Shown: positions 1 through 9,891 of the stretch, piece after piece
How the letters are laid out: each line of letters begins with the position of its first letter
Position numbering within the stretch: the stretch's first letter is position 1
Translations under genes and position numbers: made by a program
Assembly (NCBI GenBank): GCA_015655165.1
Contig: JAATFN010000433.1
Location: 1-10,442 of the forward strand
Reading direction: 5' to 3'
DNA from: Betaproteobacteria bacterium
GTDB lineage: Bacteria; Pseudomonadota; Gammaproteobacteria; Burkholderiales; Burkholderiaceae_D
DNA: 10,442 nucleotides
The notes under the pieces: model-generated
What the model was told of the DNA's origin: nothing
Database searches by the model: none
The model's input: the letters and a program-made list of their open reading frames with translations, nothing else

Positions 1-888
1 AAACTGGTAATCACGCTGGTTAAGCGCATAGAAAATCAACCGGCCAATGCCAGGCCAACCAACTACGGTTTCGGTCAATACCGCACCACCTGCCATTTGA
101 CCCAATTGGATACCGGCGAACGTAACAACCGGCAGCATGGCATTGCGTAATACATGGCGCCAGATCACCTTGTTGGCCGGAACACCTTTAGCGCGTGCCG
201 TCTTGACGAAGTCCATACCGATCACTTCAAGCATTGAACCGCGGGTCAGACGTGCATACATCGCCATGAAGAAACAACCTAATGACACACTTGGTAAAAC
301 CAGATGTTGTGCCACATCGGAAATATGCGCCCAGCCAGTGAGACCTGCACCGGTTGACTCCATGCCAAAAGCCGGTAACCAGCCCAACGTCACCGAGAAC
401 AGGATGATCGCCATCAACGAGAGCCAAAATAGTGGCGTTGCATAGAGGATTAAGGAGCCTGCCATAATCACACTATCGATCCAGGTACGACGGTTGGTAT
501 AACGACTGCGTGCTGCGGCGACTCCCAGTAACACACCGAGAATAATCGAGAATACAAATGCACAGCTCATGAGTAACAATGTCGCTGGTAGTCGTTCTAA
601 AATGAGATCCAGGACAGGTAACTTGTTACGGTAGGAAAAGCCGAGATCAAACTGCAACACCCCTTTCAGGTATTGTCCAAGCTGAACAATTAATGGTTGA
701 TCAAAACCAAACTGCTCCCGCAATTGCGCCACATAACTTGGATCCGAGGCACCAGCTTCACCGGCCATAATCGAGGCAGGGTCACCAGGCGCCAACCGGA
801 TCAACAAAAAATTGACGGTGACAACACCGAGGATGACGACTAATGCTTTACCTAGCCGTGAAATCAAGAATGACAGAAACTTCAACAT
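1..888 (-). CDS. ABC transporter permease, DppB/OppB family (3' end cut by window edge)
   Basis: Inner-membrane channel subunit of a peptide-type ABC importer that takes substrate from the binding protein encoded just upstream. I translated this strand by hand: the frame is open from ATG at 888 to the window edge, giving 296 residues. The start has a good ribosome-binding site (AAAGGTGG, 892-899). The N-terminus shows the family pattern: a membrane helix at about 12-31, then RLAPGDPAS (31-39) and a periplasmic stretch containing LGQYLKGVLQFDLGFSY. Further hydrophobic segments lie at about 102-125, 138-170 and 194-212. The cytoplasmic EAA loop that contacts the ATPase is at about 226-254 (TARAKGVP...RNAMLP), followed by the conserved ETVVGWPGIGRL (273-284). 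Homologues run roughly 305-340 residues, so perhaps 10-40 residues are missing. A second permease and the ATPase genes would be expected further left, outside the window. Family is certain; substrate is unknown. Confidence 0.95.
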   Translation of the reverse strand, partial: MLKFLSFLISRLGKALVVILGVVTVNFLLIRLAPGDPASIMAGEAGASDPSYVAQLREQFGFDQPLIVQLGQYLKGVLQFDLGFSYRNKLPVLDLILERLPATLLLMSCAFVFSIILGVLLGVAAARSRYTNRRTWIDSVIMAGSLILYATPLFWLSLMAIILFSVTLGWLPAFGMESTGAGLTGWAHISDVAQHLVLPSVSLGCFFMAMYARLTRGSMLEVIGMDFVKTARAKGVPANKVIWRHVLRNAMLPVVTFAGIQLGQMAGGAVLTETVVGWPGIGRLIFYALNQRDYQF

Positions 889-914
889 ACACCACCTTTG
901 TATTTGATGACCGG

Positions 915-966
915 CCGGCACTGCATGCATTCACGTTGATGTCTCATCACACATGTGCCATGCCGG
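915..966 (-). other. Weak inverted repeat between binding-protein and permease genes
   Basis: The 115-bp gap between the binding-protein stop and the permease start contains CCGGCA (915-920) and TGCCGG (961-966). In the transcript these could form a 6-bp stem with a 40-nt loop. Alternative pairings such as GGCA (917-920) with TGCC (956-959) are possible. Stem-loops after binding-protein genes often protect the upstream message and help give more binding protein than permease. Here the stem is short and no U-tract follows, so this is only a candidate. Confidence 0.2.
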
Positions 967-1003
967 TACATCTTGTCGCTTACTTTACATTGCTGTTTAG
1001 CGA

Positions 1004-2587
1004 TTATTTTTCGATATACACCTTGTCAAAGGATGCATTGAGTCCGATACCGGAAGTAATCAGGTTTTTAATGTTCTTACGGAAAAAACTGACGTTCTTG
1101 ATTTCAAACAAATAACCGTTTGCTACTTCATCGACGAGAATGTATTGCGCCTGTGAATACAGCTTTTGACGTTCAGCTGGTGTATTCGCAGAAGAAGCTT
1201 TATTTAACAGCTCATCAACTTTTGGATTGCTATACCCTTCGTTATTGACAAATGGTGAACCTTTAACGATGTTGGATGACAGGAACAGGCGCGATACACC
1301 AATGGCCGGATCCCCAAACTGATCGGTAAAGTGGAACGTCAAATCAAAGTCGAAATTGGCAACACGTGAAGCCCAGCTACCAGCGTCAGCTGACTCGATT
1401 TCTACTTTAAAACCTATTTGCTCCAGACTTTGTTTGGTGTATTCACCTAAACGATCCCAAGCCGAACCATATGGATATGACAGCAACTTGATTGGGGTAG
1501 CGGCAACATCAACATTGGATTCCTTGATCAGTTCACGCGCTTTTTTCAAATTGAAATCGTAAACCGGGACATTGCTGTCATAAAACATCGTGCTCGATGA
1601 AATTGGGCCAGTTGCAACTTTGCCGATACCGAAAAAGATGTTGTCAACGATAAACTTGCGATTGAGTGCATGCATTACCGCTTGACGTACCTTAATGTTG
1701 TTAAATGGCGGTTTACGCTCATTCATTACCAGTGACGTCATGGGCGAGAACATTTCTGCGCCTTTGTCGGTACTTTCTACATTGGGTAATGCTTTTAGAC
1801 GCTTGACATCAACGTAGTCGATATCCCCGCCACGCAACAGTTGTACATCGCCTCTTTCAAATGCCAATGCCCGTGATGCAGCATCAGGAATCACCTGGAA
1901 TACAATGCCGTCAAGATATGGCAATCCTTTTTTCCAGTAATTGGGATTGCGTACCAACGTGATGTTGGATCCCTTTTTCCATTCTTTGAACATGAATGGA
2001 CCCGTACCAATTGGGTGCTGGTTAGCCGGGTTGCTCTTGAAGTCTGTGCCTTCGTAGATATGCTTAGGCATGACCGTCATATTGTCCGCACCAAACAGCG
2101 ATAAGAAAGGCGCAAATTTTTCTTTTAACTTGAATACGACAGTCAGATTATTGGGTGCCGTGACTGACTCGACATACTTGTTAATGACAACACGTACCCG
2201 CGGATGGGTTTCGCGTAAAAACTTGTCGACACTGAACACCACGTCGGCTGCCGTAAATGGTTTGCCGTCATGCCAAGTCACCCCACTTTGCAAATCAAAT
2301 GTATACGTCAGACCATCATCTGACACTTTCCATGATTTAGCCAATGAAGGCATCGGTTTCAAATCCTGCGAGTAGGTCAACAGGCTTTCATAAATCTTTC
2401 CCCCCACGTATTGGGTCGGTGATTGCTGGTTAAGACCCAGCACCAGTAATGGTGGCTCTGGCTGTACAACGGCAAACAACGTACCACCTTTCGTTTGCGC
2501 TACTGTTGGCTGTGGCGCGAGTATTGTGGCAATAATTGTGGCTGAACCTGCTAGCATGGCCAGATGCTTTCCAATTGGTGTTTTCAT
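1004..2587 (-). CDS. ABC transporter periplasmic substrate-binding protein, family 5 (DppA/OppA-like)
   Basis: Periplasmic receptor that binds a peptide-like or other solute and delivers it to the permease encoded next. The product has 527 residues, typical of this family. Residues 1-30 form a Sec signal peptide (basic start, hydrophobic core, PTVA cleavage site before Q31). The mature protein has the family-5 hallmarks: YVGGKIYESLLTY (about 61-73), then the block with SLAKSWKVSDDGLTYTF and WHDGKPFTAADVVFS. Further on come GTGPFMFKEW, RNPNYWKKGLPYLDGI, and the IPDAASRALAFERGDVQLL segment. Near the C-terminus there is YSNPKVDELLNKA. The start has a strong ribosome-binding site (TAAGGAAA, 2591-2598). 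It is the first gene of the transport operon and lies 144 bp after the GntR regulator gene, with an operator-like site in that gap. Binding proteins of this family carry dipeptides, oligopeptides, nickel, heme, opines or glutathione, and sequence alone does not separate these. Confidence 0.96.
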   Translation of the reverse strand: MKTPIGKHLAMLAGSATIIATILAPQPTVAQTKGGTLFAVVQPEPPLLVLGLNQQSPTQYVGGKIYESLLTYSQDLKPMPSLAKSWKVSDDGLTYTFDLQSGVTWHDGKPFTAADVVFSVDKFLRETHPRVRVVINKYVESVTAPNNLTVVFKLKEKFAPFLSLFGADNMTVMPKHIYEGTDFKSNPANQHPIGTGPFMFKEWKKGSNITLVRNPNYWKKGLPYLDGIVFQVIPDAASRALAFERGDVQLLRGGDIDYVDVKRLKALPNVESTDKGAEMFSPMTSLVMNERKPPFNNIKVRQAVMHALNRKFIVDNIFFGIGKVATGPISSSTMFYDSNVPVYDFNLKKARELIKESNVDVAATPIKLLSYPYGSAWDRLGEYTKQSLEQIGFKVEIESADAGSWASRVANFDFDLTFHFTDQFGDPAIGVSRLFLSSNIVKGSPFVNNEGYSNPKVDELLNKASSANTPAERQKLYSQAQYILVDEVANGYLFEIKNVSFFRKNIKNLITSGIGLNASFDKVYIEK

Positions 2588-2670
2588 GGCTTTCCTTAGT
2601 TGTATGAGGTGTTACCTGCGTCGACTTCTACTACCGTATTACTTCTACTTGTTTACCACTATGTTTTTGC

Positions 2671-2698
2671 ACTATATTGGACCAGTGGTTGGACCAGT
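2671..2698 (-). promoter_or_regulatory. Candidate promoter and GntR operator of the ABC transporter operon
   Basis: In the 144-bp gap upstream of the binding-protein gene lies CCAGTGGTTGGACCAGT (2682-2698). It includes the perfect dyad TGGT-TGG-ACCA (2686-2696), which fits the TNGTNNNACNA half-site pattern of FadR-subfamily regulators. A second TGGACCA (2678-2684) sits beside it. On the minus strand the site ends just before TATAGT (2676-2671), a five-of-six match to a -10 box. A weak -35 (TTTACT) would be 19 bp away. Bound regulator would therefore cover the spacer and block polymerase. The operator is strongly supported by its near-copy upstream of the regulator gene; the promoter assignment is weaker. 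Confidence 0.65.
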
Positions 2699-2731
2699 AA
2701 AATCAAAATAAGACCAACAATACTGTTTCTA

Positions 2732-3469
2732 CTAAACGAGGTGAGGATAAAAGTCCTCGCCCAAGCGTTTTTGTGAACCCATGAAATGTTCACGCATCGC
2801 CGCACGCGCTGCTTCTGCATCACGCCGAAGGATGGCTTCAATGAGCACATCATGTTCGGTTGCCGCCAAATGCCAGACTTCAGTTTTCATCACCAAATGC
2901 TGTTCCAGCTTGTAAAAAATGGCACTGTTATCGTGCAACTCCCAAAGATTGGCCACCGTGATTGCCAACGCTGCATTGCCGCTTGCAGCAGCTACTGCGA
3001 TATGAAACGCCCGGTTGGCTTCACGCTGTTCATCACCGTGGCGTATACCGTTGGCCGTAGTAATAATCGCCGCCAATTGCTCGGGAGTCGCGTATTGTGC
3101 TGCCATCGCAGCACATTCCGGCTCAACCATCAGATGCACGGCAATCAACTCGAAAGGGCCGATATCACCGAGTAAATCTGTCTTTACCACATCGTCAATA
3201 GGCGCATAACTGCGCGGTTTCTTTACTTCATTCGCCGTTGTGGTGACAAATACACCACTGCCGACACGTACTTCCACAAAACCTTCCAGTTCCAACGCGA
3301 TCAGTGCCTCACGCACCGATGTGCGACTGACTTGCAAATGCTCCGCCAGATCCCGTTCAGAAGGCAGACGACTTCCAGCCACAAACTCCCCGGAACGAAT
3401 CCTTGCCGCAATCTGGTCGGCGATCATACGGTACAAACGGGTAACACTTACAGGTTCAAGCGATTTCAT
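2732..3469 (-). CDS. GntR-family transcriptional regulator, FadR subfamily (FCD domain)
   Basis: Cytoplasmic DNA-binding regulator of 245 residues, a normal length for the subfamily. The winged helix-turn-helix spans about 10-76, with SRLPSERDLAEHLQVSRTSV followed by an EALIALELEGFVEV segment and the wing VGSGVFV. The C-terminal helical FCD effector domain covers about 105-232. Its usual metal or ligand residues appear as H156 (AFHIAV), H206 (EHDVLIEAI) and H228 (MREHF). The position often filled by Asp, four residues before H156, is Asn152. The ATG at 3469 has no clear ribosome-binding site, but the next Met (15) would cut into the first helix, so 3469 is preferred. It is transcribed in the same direction as the transporter genes that follow. 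Operator-like sites upstream of it and upstream of the binding-protein gene suggest autoregulation and local control of uptake. FCD regulators usually sense organic acids or sugar acids; the effector here is unknown. Confidence 0.95.
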   Translation of the reverse strand: MKSLEPVSVTRLYRMIADQIAARIRSGEFVAGSRLPSERDLAEHLQVSRTSVREALIALELEGFVEVRVGSGVFVTTTANEVKKPRSYAPIDDVVKTDLLGDIGPFELIAVHLMVEPECAAMAAQYATPEQLAAIITTANGIRHGDEQREANRAFHIAVAAASGNAALAITVANLWELHDNSAIFYKLEQHLVMKTEVWHLAATEHDVLIEAILRRDAEAARAAMREHFMGSQKRLGEDFYPHLV

Positions 3470-3494
3470 TTTATATGTTTAATAATTGAGCTAT

Positions 3495-3511
3495 CCAGTG
3501 GCTGGACCAGT
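3495..3511 (-). promoter_or_regulatory. Operator-like site upstream of the GntR regulator gene
   Basis: CCAGTGGCTGGACCAGT differs at one base from the 17-bp site upstream of the binding-protein gene (2682-2698). Its core TGGC-TGG-ACCA (3499-3509) is a one-mismatch version of the FadR-type dyad. It lies 26 bp upstream of the regulator start, where binding would repress the gene's own transcription. The core occurs nowhere else that I could see in the window. Confidence 0.65.
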
Positions 3512-4102
3512 TATGTTCCATCAAAGGATGCCGACTACGCATCACTATATGCACAAACTGTGCCAGCATCTTAGAGGCTAAAAACAAGGACTTACAGCTT
3601 TTGTGATGCCCTCAGCGGATATTTTGCCTTTTATTAGTTCAACCCCGCCGGGCCACTCACAATTTTGGTGCAAATTTACAGTAGCATTTTAATGCCGGTA
3701 ATCTTTTAACTAGCCACTCGGTTGAAAGAGTGGCTATTGTAAAACATGATTGCACATTACAGCTATTGAAAAAACTGGCTCTTTTTCTCTTACAGGTTAA
3801 CCATAAACCACTTTGCAACAACTTCAGGACATCCAGAATGCAAAAAATCAGCTTTGCTAAATGCTCGCGTAAAGAAAGGTCTTGCTTTTGCCTACCTGAA
3901 AAATGCATTACAAGTAGCAAAGTACAGAGATATCATTCTGATCGCCTGGCCTTGGTCACTAAATAATCTTAAGTTGGGATTATTTCTAAAAACCACAGCG
4001 ATTATTCAATGAGAAATACGTTAGTATTCCCCCTTTTTTTAAAGTAATAAGTCTGGCGGCATGATATAGCCTAAGTGAATCATATTTTACAGTGAGAGAC
4101 AA
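3512..4102. other. Intergenic region without a convincing gene
   Basis: This 591-bp stretch between the GntR operator and the small secreted-protein gene is visibly richer in A and T than the genes around it. Open frames in it are at most about 90 codons, lack ribosome-binding sites and resemble no family I know. One plus-strand frame ending at the tga near 4011 reads without stops for roughly 80 codons but has no ATG. Structures seen are the perfect hairpin at 3711-3736, a GCATT-TT-AATGC dyad near 3684-3695, and AATAC-gtta-GTATT just before a C5T7 run near 4021-4037. The promoter of the downstream gene should lie near its right end, but I cannot name clear -35 and -10 boxes. Confidence 0.6.
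3711..3736. other. Perfect 9-bp hairpin in the intergenic region
   Basis: TAGCCACTC (3711-3719) and GAGTGGCTA (3728-3736) are exact reverse complements separated by the 8-nt loop GGTTGAAA. No U-tract follows on either strand (TTGTAAAAC on plus, GTTAAAAGA on minus), so a standard intrinsic terminator is unlikely. It could be a binding dyad, part of a small RNA, or a remnant of a repeat element. Confidence 0.5.
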
Positions 4103-4537
4103 ATGCTATTACATATCATGAAAGGTATATGTTTGCTCTTACTGACACTATCCTGTGCTATCGCAGCAGATCCATATGATGGGTATAGCGGGCAAGGTGG
4201 GATGACAAGTAACGCTATTTCTTTCAATGCCTATGCCTATCATTATGACAAAGGATTTACCGGCCCAGACGCTATGGGTTGGGATCCAAATTTAAATTAT
4301 GCTTGGTCGCGTATCGGTGCTGCGGTAGCTTGCAAGATTCCTTTTTCCAAAGACAAAATGATGAAGCAACTTGTCGCTAAATTCAAAGAAGATACCTTTA
4401 CGCATGAAATAGTAGGAATTCAGTTTCATGCAGCTCAAATCGAAGCTAATAAGGAATTTTGCACAAAGGAACACGTCACAGAATTGAAGCAGGTTATTCC
4501 ACAATTTGAAAAAGGAAATTTCCCGAAAAAGTTCTGA
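4103..4537 (+). CDS. Small secreted protein of unknown function
   Basis: I do not recognise this 144-residue protein. Residues 1-21 form a Sec signal peptide: MKGICLLLLTLS core with likely cleavage after AIA (19-21). The sequence around C18 does not fit a lipoprotein lipobox, so a soluble periplasmic or secreted product is more likely. The mature part is about 123 residues. It begins with a Gly/Tyr/Asn-rich segment (DPYDGYSGQGG, then FNAYAYHYDKGFTGPDAMGWDPN) and continues into a Lys-rich, probably helical half. It has just two cysteines, C77 and C120, which could form a disulfide. The ATG at 4103 is preferred because GAGAGAC ends two bases before it; the ATG at 4118 (Met6) would give a more standard signal peptide but sits too far from that site. 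It is the only plus-strand gene here, convergent with gyrB and opposed to the inferred replication direction. Codons look A/T-richer than in neighbouring genes. The signal peptide and ribosome-binding site argue that it is real. Confidence 0.72.
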   Translation: MLLHIMKGICLLLLTLSCAIAADPYDGYSGQGGMTSNAISFNAYAYHYDKGFTGPDAMGWDPNLNYAWSRIGAAVACKIPFSKDKMMKQLVAKFKEDTFTHEIVGIQFHAAQIEANKEFCTKEHVTELKQVIPQFEKGNFPKKF

Positions 4538-4552
4538 TGACCTATATATGAG

Positions 4553-4581
4553 TAATGGAATCTCAAGCTGAGATTCCATTA
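4553..4581. terminator. Hairpin between convergent genes, probably bidirectional terminator
   Basis: TAATGGAATCTCA (4553-4565) pairs perfectly with TGAGATTCCATTA (4569-4581) around the 3-nt loop AGC. It lies 15 bp after the stop of the small secreted-protein gene and 28 bp beyond the gyrB stop on the other strand. The flanking tails are AT-rich (AATTTATCA on plus, CTCATATATA on minus) but lack a long U-tract. Position and stem strength favour termination of both genes. Confidence 0.65.
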
Positions 4582-4609
4582 AATTTATCACTGGCCAATT
4601 ATTTCATCA

Positions 4610-7153
<2,544 letters not shown>

Positions 7154-7166
7154 TTAAAGCGACAAA

Positions 7167-7188
7167 GGGGCTTGCGTGCGCATGCCCC
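7167..7188 (-). terminator. Possible weak terminator after dnaN
   Basis: GGGGC (7167-7171) pairs with GCCCC (7184-7188). Past one T-T mismatch, TGC/GCA pairing extends the stem. Read on the minus strand it follows the dnaN stop by about 23 nt and is followed by TTTG, a very short U-tract. It may partially terminate dnaN transcription; read-through into gyrB is likely. Confidence 0.35.
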
Positions 7189-7211
7189 CGTGATGATGAT
7201 TTTTACTTGTA

Positions 7212-8318
7212 TTAAATACGCATTGGCATCACGACATATTTAAAGTCGGTATTTCCGGGAATCGTAATTAATGCCGACGAATTGGCATCTCCCAAAGCGA
7301 TATTGATTTGATCTGTCTTCAGATTATTCAATACATCCAGCAAATACGTGACATTAAAACCGATATCGACAGTGTCGCCACCATAATCGATCTCGAGCTC
7401 TTCGACTGCCTCTTCCTGATCGGCATTCGTCGAACTGATCTTCAGGCTACCGGGTGCAATCACCCAGCGCACACCTTTGAACTTGTCACTGGTCATAATG
7501 GCCGTACGTTGCAATGCTCGCAGCAGGCCATCACGACTAATCGAAAACTCGTTTTTATAACCCTTGGGAATCACACGTGTGTAATCCGGGAATTTACCTT
7601 CGACCAGCTTGGAAACCAATTCGATGTCGGAAAAACTCAATTTGACCTGATTATTGGCAATCTCCAGATCGACAGGATGATCGCTGTCTTCCAACAAACG
7701 CTGTAATTCGATAATCGTTTTACGTGGAATAATCACTTCCTGACGTTCAAACTCTTCTTCAAGCGTAATCTGGGCAAATGCCAGACGATGGCCGTCTGTT
7801 GCCACTGCAATCACATTCTTGCCATCGACAACCAGTAACAGACCATTCAGGTAGTAACGAATATCCTGCTGGGCCATCGAGAAGTGCACCATGTTAAACA
7901 AGTGTTTCAGTGTTTTTTGCGGCAATGTCACTTTCGCACTGTAGTGCTCGGCCAGTGCTACTGTCGGAAAGTCTTCTGCCGCCAGCGTTTGCAACGCAAA
8001 ACGCGATTTTCCACACTGTACCGCCAAGCGCATGTTCGACAAAGACACCGACACATCGCCAGAATCTGGTAATGCACGCAAAATATCGAGCAACTTACGT
8101 GCCGACACGGTGGTCATTGCATCTTCCGAACCCGATCCAACCTGGGCATGGGTGGTAATCTGTACTTCAATATCTGTTGACAGGAAAGAAACTTTTTCGC
8201 CTTCCTTACGGATAAGAATATTGGCCAGAATCGGCAGTGTATGCCGACGCTCAACTATACCGCTGACGATTTGTAATGGTCGAAGAAGCGCGTCTCGTTG
8301 GGTTTTGACCAATTGCAT
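7212..8318 (-). CDS. dnaN: DNA polymerase III beta subunit (sliding clamp)
   Basis: Ring-shaped dimeric clamp that encircles DNA and tethers DNA polymerase III and repair proteins. The 368-residue length matches the family (E. coli 366). Recognisable segments are the N-terminus MQLVKTQRDALLRPLQIVSG, the RRHTLPILANILI block (24-36), YYLNGLLL (155-162), ATDGHRLA (173-180), EGKFPDY (240-246) and the C-terminus VMPMRI (363-368). The partner-binding pocket of the clamp is formed partly by the ATDGHRLA and C-terminal MPMR regions, both intact here. The ATG at 8318 has GAGGA (8329-8333) as a ribosome-binding site. It follows dnaA by 104 bp and precedes gyrB by 103 bp on the same strand. There is no room for recF, which many bacteria carry after dnaN; its absence here is common in Burkholderiales. 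Confidence 0.99.
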   Translation of the reverse strand: MQLVKTQRDALLRPLQIVSGIVERRHTLPILANILIRKEGEKVSFLSTDIEVQITTHAQVGSGSEDAMTTVSARKLLDILRALPDSGDVSVSLSNMRLAVQCGKSRFALQTLAAEDFPTVALAEHYSAKVTLPQKTLKHLFNMVHFSMAQQDIRYYLNGLLLVVDGKNVIAVATDGHRLAFAQITLEEEFERQEVIIPRKTIIELQRLLEDSDHPVDLEIANNQVKLSFSDIELVSKLVEGKFPDYTRVIPKGYKNEFSISRDGLLRALQRTAIMTSDKFKGVRWVIAPGSLKISSTNADQEEAVEELEIDYGGDTVDIGFNVTYLLDVLNNLKTDQINIALGDANSSALITIPGNTDFKYVVMPMRI

Positions 8319-8349
8319 AATTTCTATATCCTCATTAATAATGGTTTAA

Positions 8350-8406
8350 AGGGATGCCGTTATCCGTATCCCTACATTGTACCAATCATCGTTCCTGTCG
8401 CGGCAA
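8350..8406 (-). promoter_or_regulatory. Candidate dnaN promoter with a stem-loop at the transcript start
   Basis: On the minus strand in the dnaA-dnaN gap, TACAAT (8381-8376) is a five-of-six match to a -10 box. TTGCCG (8406-8401) could be a -35, with a long 19-bp spacer. Just downstream, AGGGAT (8373-8368) can pair with ATCCCT (8355-8350) around a 12-nt loop. This would put a hairpin at the very 5' end of a dnaN transcript, where such structures often stabilise RNA. A separate dnaN promoter in addition to read-through from dnaA is plausible, but this is pattern reading only. Confidence 0.35.
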
Positions 8407-8422
8407 CTAAGCGGTTTTTCTA

Positions 8423-9805
8423 TTAACCTTTTAGTGTCTGTTCTAATACATGTAACTCGTGGTTACATTCCGGATTTTTCGTACGGTCTGTGGCGATTTT
8501 ACGCACGGCGTGTAAAACCGTCGTATGATCCCGACCCCCGAATAAATCTCCAATTTCCGGTAAGCTCTTCTGCGTTAACTCCTTGGCCAGATACATCGCA
8601 ATCTGGCGCGGCCTTGCAATATTAGCAGGTCGCTTCTTGGAATACATATCAGCAATTTTTATGCCAAAAAAGTCGGCAACCGTTTTCTGAATGTTTTCCA
8701 CGGAAATCTGCCTGTTTTGGACAGATAACAAGTCTTTTAACGCATCTTTGACGACATCGATACTGATATCTTTCCCGTGAAAACGCGAATAAGCCAGTAT
8801 TTTACGTAATGCACCTTCCAATTCGCGCACGTTCGAGCGCAAGTGTTTCGCCACAAAAAACGCCACATCGTCAGACAGCGTCACACCTTCATGTGTCGCT
8901 TTTTTCATCAGAATCGCCACACGCATTTCCAGCTCGGGTGGCTCAATCGCCACTGTCAATCCGGAGTCAAACCGTGAAATCAAGCGGTCATCCATGCCGG
9001 TGATCTCTTTGGGATACGTGTCACTCGTAATGATAATCTGCTTTTTAGCAGCAATTAACGCTTCAAACGCATAAAAGAACTCTTCTTGCGTTCGACTTTT
9101 GCCCCCGAAAAACTGCACATCATCAATTAACAGCAAGTCCAAGGAGTGATAATAACGCTTAAAGTCATCAAATCCCTTGCGTTGATAGGCTGTCACCACA
9201 TCGCGGACATACTGCTCTGCATGGATATAGCGGATTTTCGAAGACGGATTGTCTGCCAACACCTGGTTCCCGATTGCGTGAATCAAGTGTGTTTTACCAA
9301 GGCCTACCCCGCCATATAAAAAAAGCGGGTTATATGACACACCCGGGTTATTGGCAACCTGTGTTGCCGCGGCCCGGGCCAATTGGTTGGCCTTACCTGT
9401 TACAAAATTGTCAAATGTCAGTACAGGGTTAATACGCGTCTGTTCCTGCCGATGTGATATTTCCGGCGCGACGGCCAGAACACGTTCGGGAATACCATCA
9501 TCATCCATACTTCGGGCCGCCATTGCTGCCATTGGTACGGGTGCTACATTTTTTGCGGCTGCACCTCGGGTGTCCAAGATAAACTGTACTTCAACCGGCA
9601 TTTCCCAATACTCGCTCGCAAGCGTGGTAATACGGCTGGAAAATTGCGTTTTTACCCAATCCAGCTTAAACCTGTTTGGAGCAGCTATCCGCAACTTGCC
9701 TTCTTCGTAATCTACTGGTACGAGTGGCTTAATCCAGGCACTATATTGCTGTGGTGTCAGTTCTTGTTCCAACTTTGTTGCGCAAGCCTGCCAGAAATTT
9801 TCCAT
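8423..9805 (-). CDS. dnaA: Chromosomal replication initiator protein DnaA
   Basis: AAA+ ATPase that binds DnaA boxes at oriC, opens the duplex and recruits the helicase; it also represses its own gene. The product is 460 residues. Domain I covers about 1-78 ([20 protein letters not shown], then WIKPL), followed by a short, poorly conserved Ala/Met-rich domain II (about 79-125). The AAA+ domain III has [11 protein letters not shown] (130-140), Walker A GGVGLGKT (165-172), Walker B LLLIDD (224-229), the arginine finger region SRFDSGL with R278, and sensor 2 [11 protein letters not shown] (R327). Domain IV, which contacts DNA, has [20 protein letters not shown] and the signature [11 protein letters not shown] (423-433). 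The ATG at 9805 lacks a strong ribosome-binding site, but the MENFW start is typical of Burkholderiales. It is first in the dnaA-dnaN-gyrB cluster. The upstream gap holds a DnaA box and a dyad, consistent with autoregulation. Confidence 0.99.
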   Translation of the reverse strand: MENFWQACATKLEQELTPQQYSAWIKPLVPVDYEEGKLRIAAPNRFKLDWVKTQFSSRITTLASEYWEMPVEVQFILDTRGAAAKNVAPVPMAAMAARSMDDDGIPERVLAVAPEISHRQEQTRINPVLTFDNFVTGKANQLARAAATQVANNPGVSYNPLFLYGGVGLGKTHLIHAIGNQVLADNPSSKIRYIHAEQYVRDVVTAYQRKGFDDFKRYYHSLDLLLIDDVQFFGGKSRTQEEFFYAFEALIAAKKQIIITSDTYPKEITGMDDRLISRFDSGLTVAIEPPELEMRVAILMKKATHEGVTLSDDVAFFVAKHLRSNVRELEGALRKILAYSRFHGKDISIDVVKDALKDLLSVQNRQISVENIQKTVADFFGIKIADMYSKKRPANIARPRQIAMYLAKELTQKSLPEIGDLFGGRDHTTVLHAVRKIATDRTKNPECNHELHVLEQTLKG

Positions 9806-9851
9806 GAATCGTTAACAATCTCGGGATTATGAAATAGGGTGGAGCGCTTTG

Positions 9852-9869
9852 ATTTGGTGATCGCCAAAT
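9852..9869. promoter_or_regulatory. 18-bp dyad in the dnaA leader
   Basis: ATTTGGTGATCGCCAAAT consists of 6-bp perfect arms (ATTTGG / CCAAAT) around a GATC centre, with only one non-complementary pair (T9858 and G9863). It is 47 bp upstream of the dnaA start and downstream of the candidate -10 box. It could be a repressor site or, in RNA, a short stem. The GATC would matter only if the organism has Dam methylation and SeqA, which betaproteobacteria generally lack. Confidence 0.4.
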
Positions 9870-9891
9870 AATAAGGCTTTGCGCCAGCGTT

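Noticed and set aside
3539..3609. GCATCAC (3539-3545) and GTGATGC (3603-3609) inverted repeat
   Set aside because: Seven bases at a distance of about 57 bp is expected by chance and nothing nearby depends on it.
3709..3740. Hairpin considered as an integron attC site or a XerCD dif site
   Set aside because: The conserved GTTRRRY / RYYYAAC core pair of attC is not present, and the arms do not resemble the dif consensus.
3657..3966. Overlapping open frames on both strands (87 codons minus, 78 codons plus)
   Set aside because: No ribosome-binding site, no recognisable domain, Cys- and Lys-rich translations typical of random AT-rich DNA, and the two overlap each other on opposite strands.
3775..4013. 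Plus-strand frame of about 80 codons without ATG, reading KKGLAFAYLKNALQVAKY and onward
   Set aside because: It looks mildly protein-like and I considered a gene remnant, but it has no start, no ribosome-binding site and no family resemblance.
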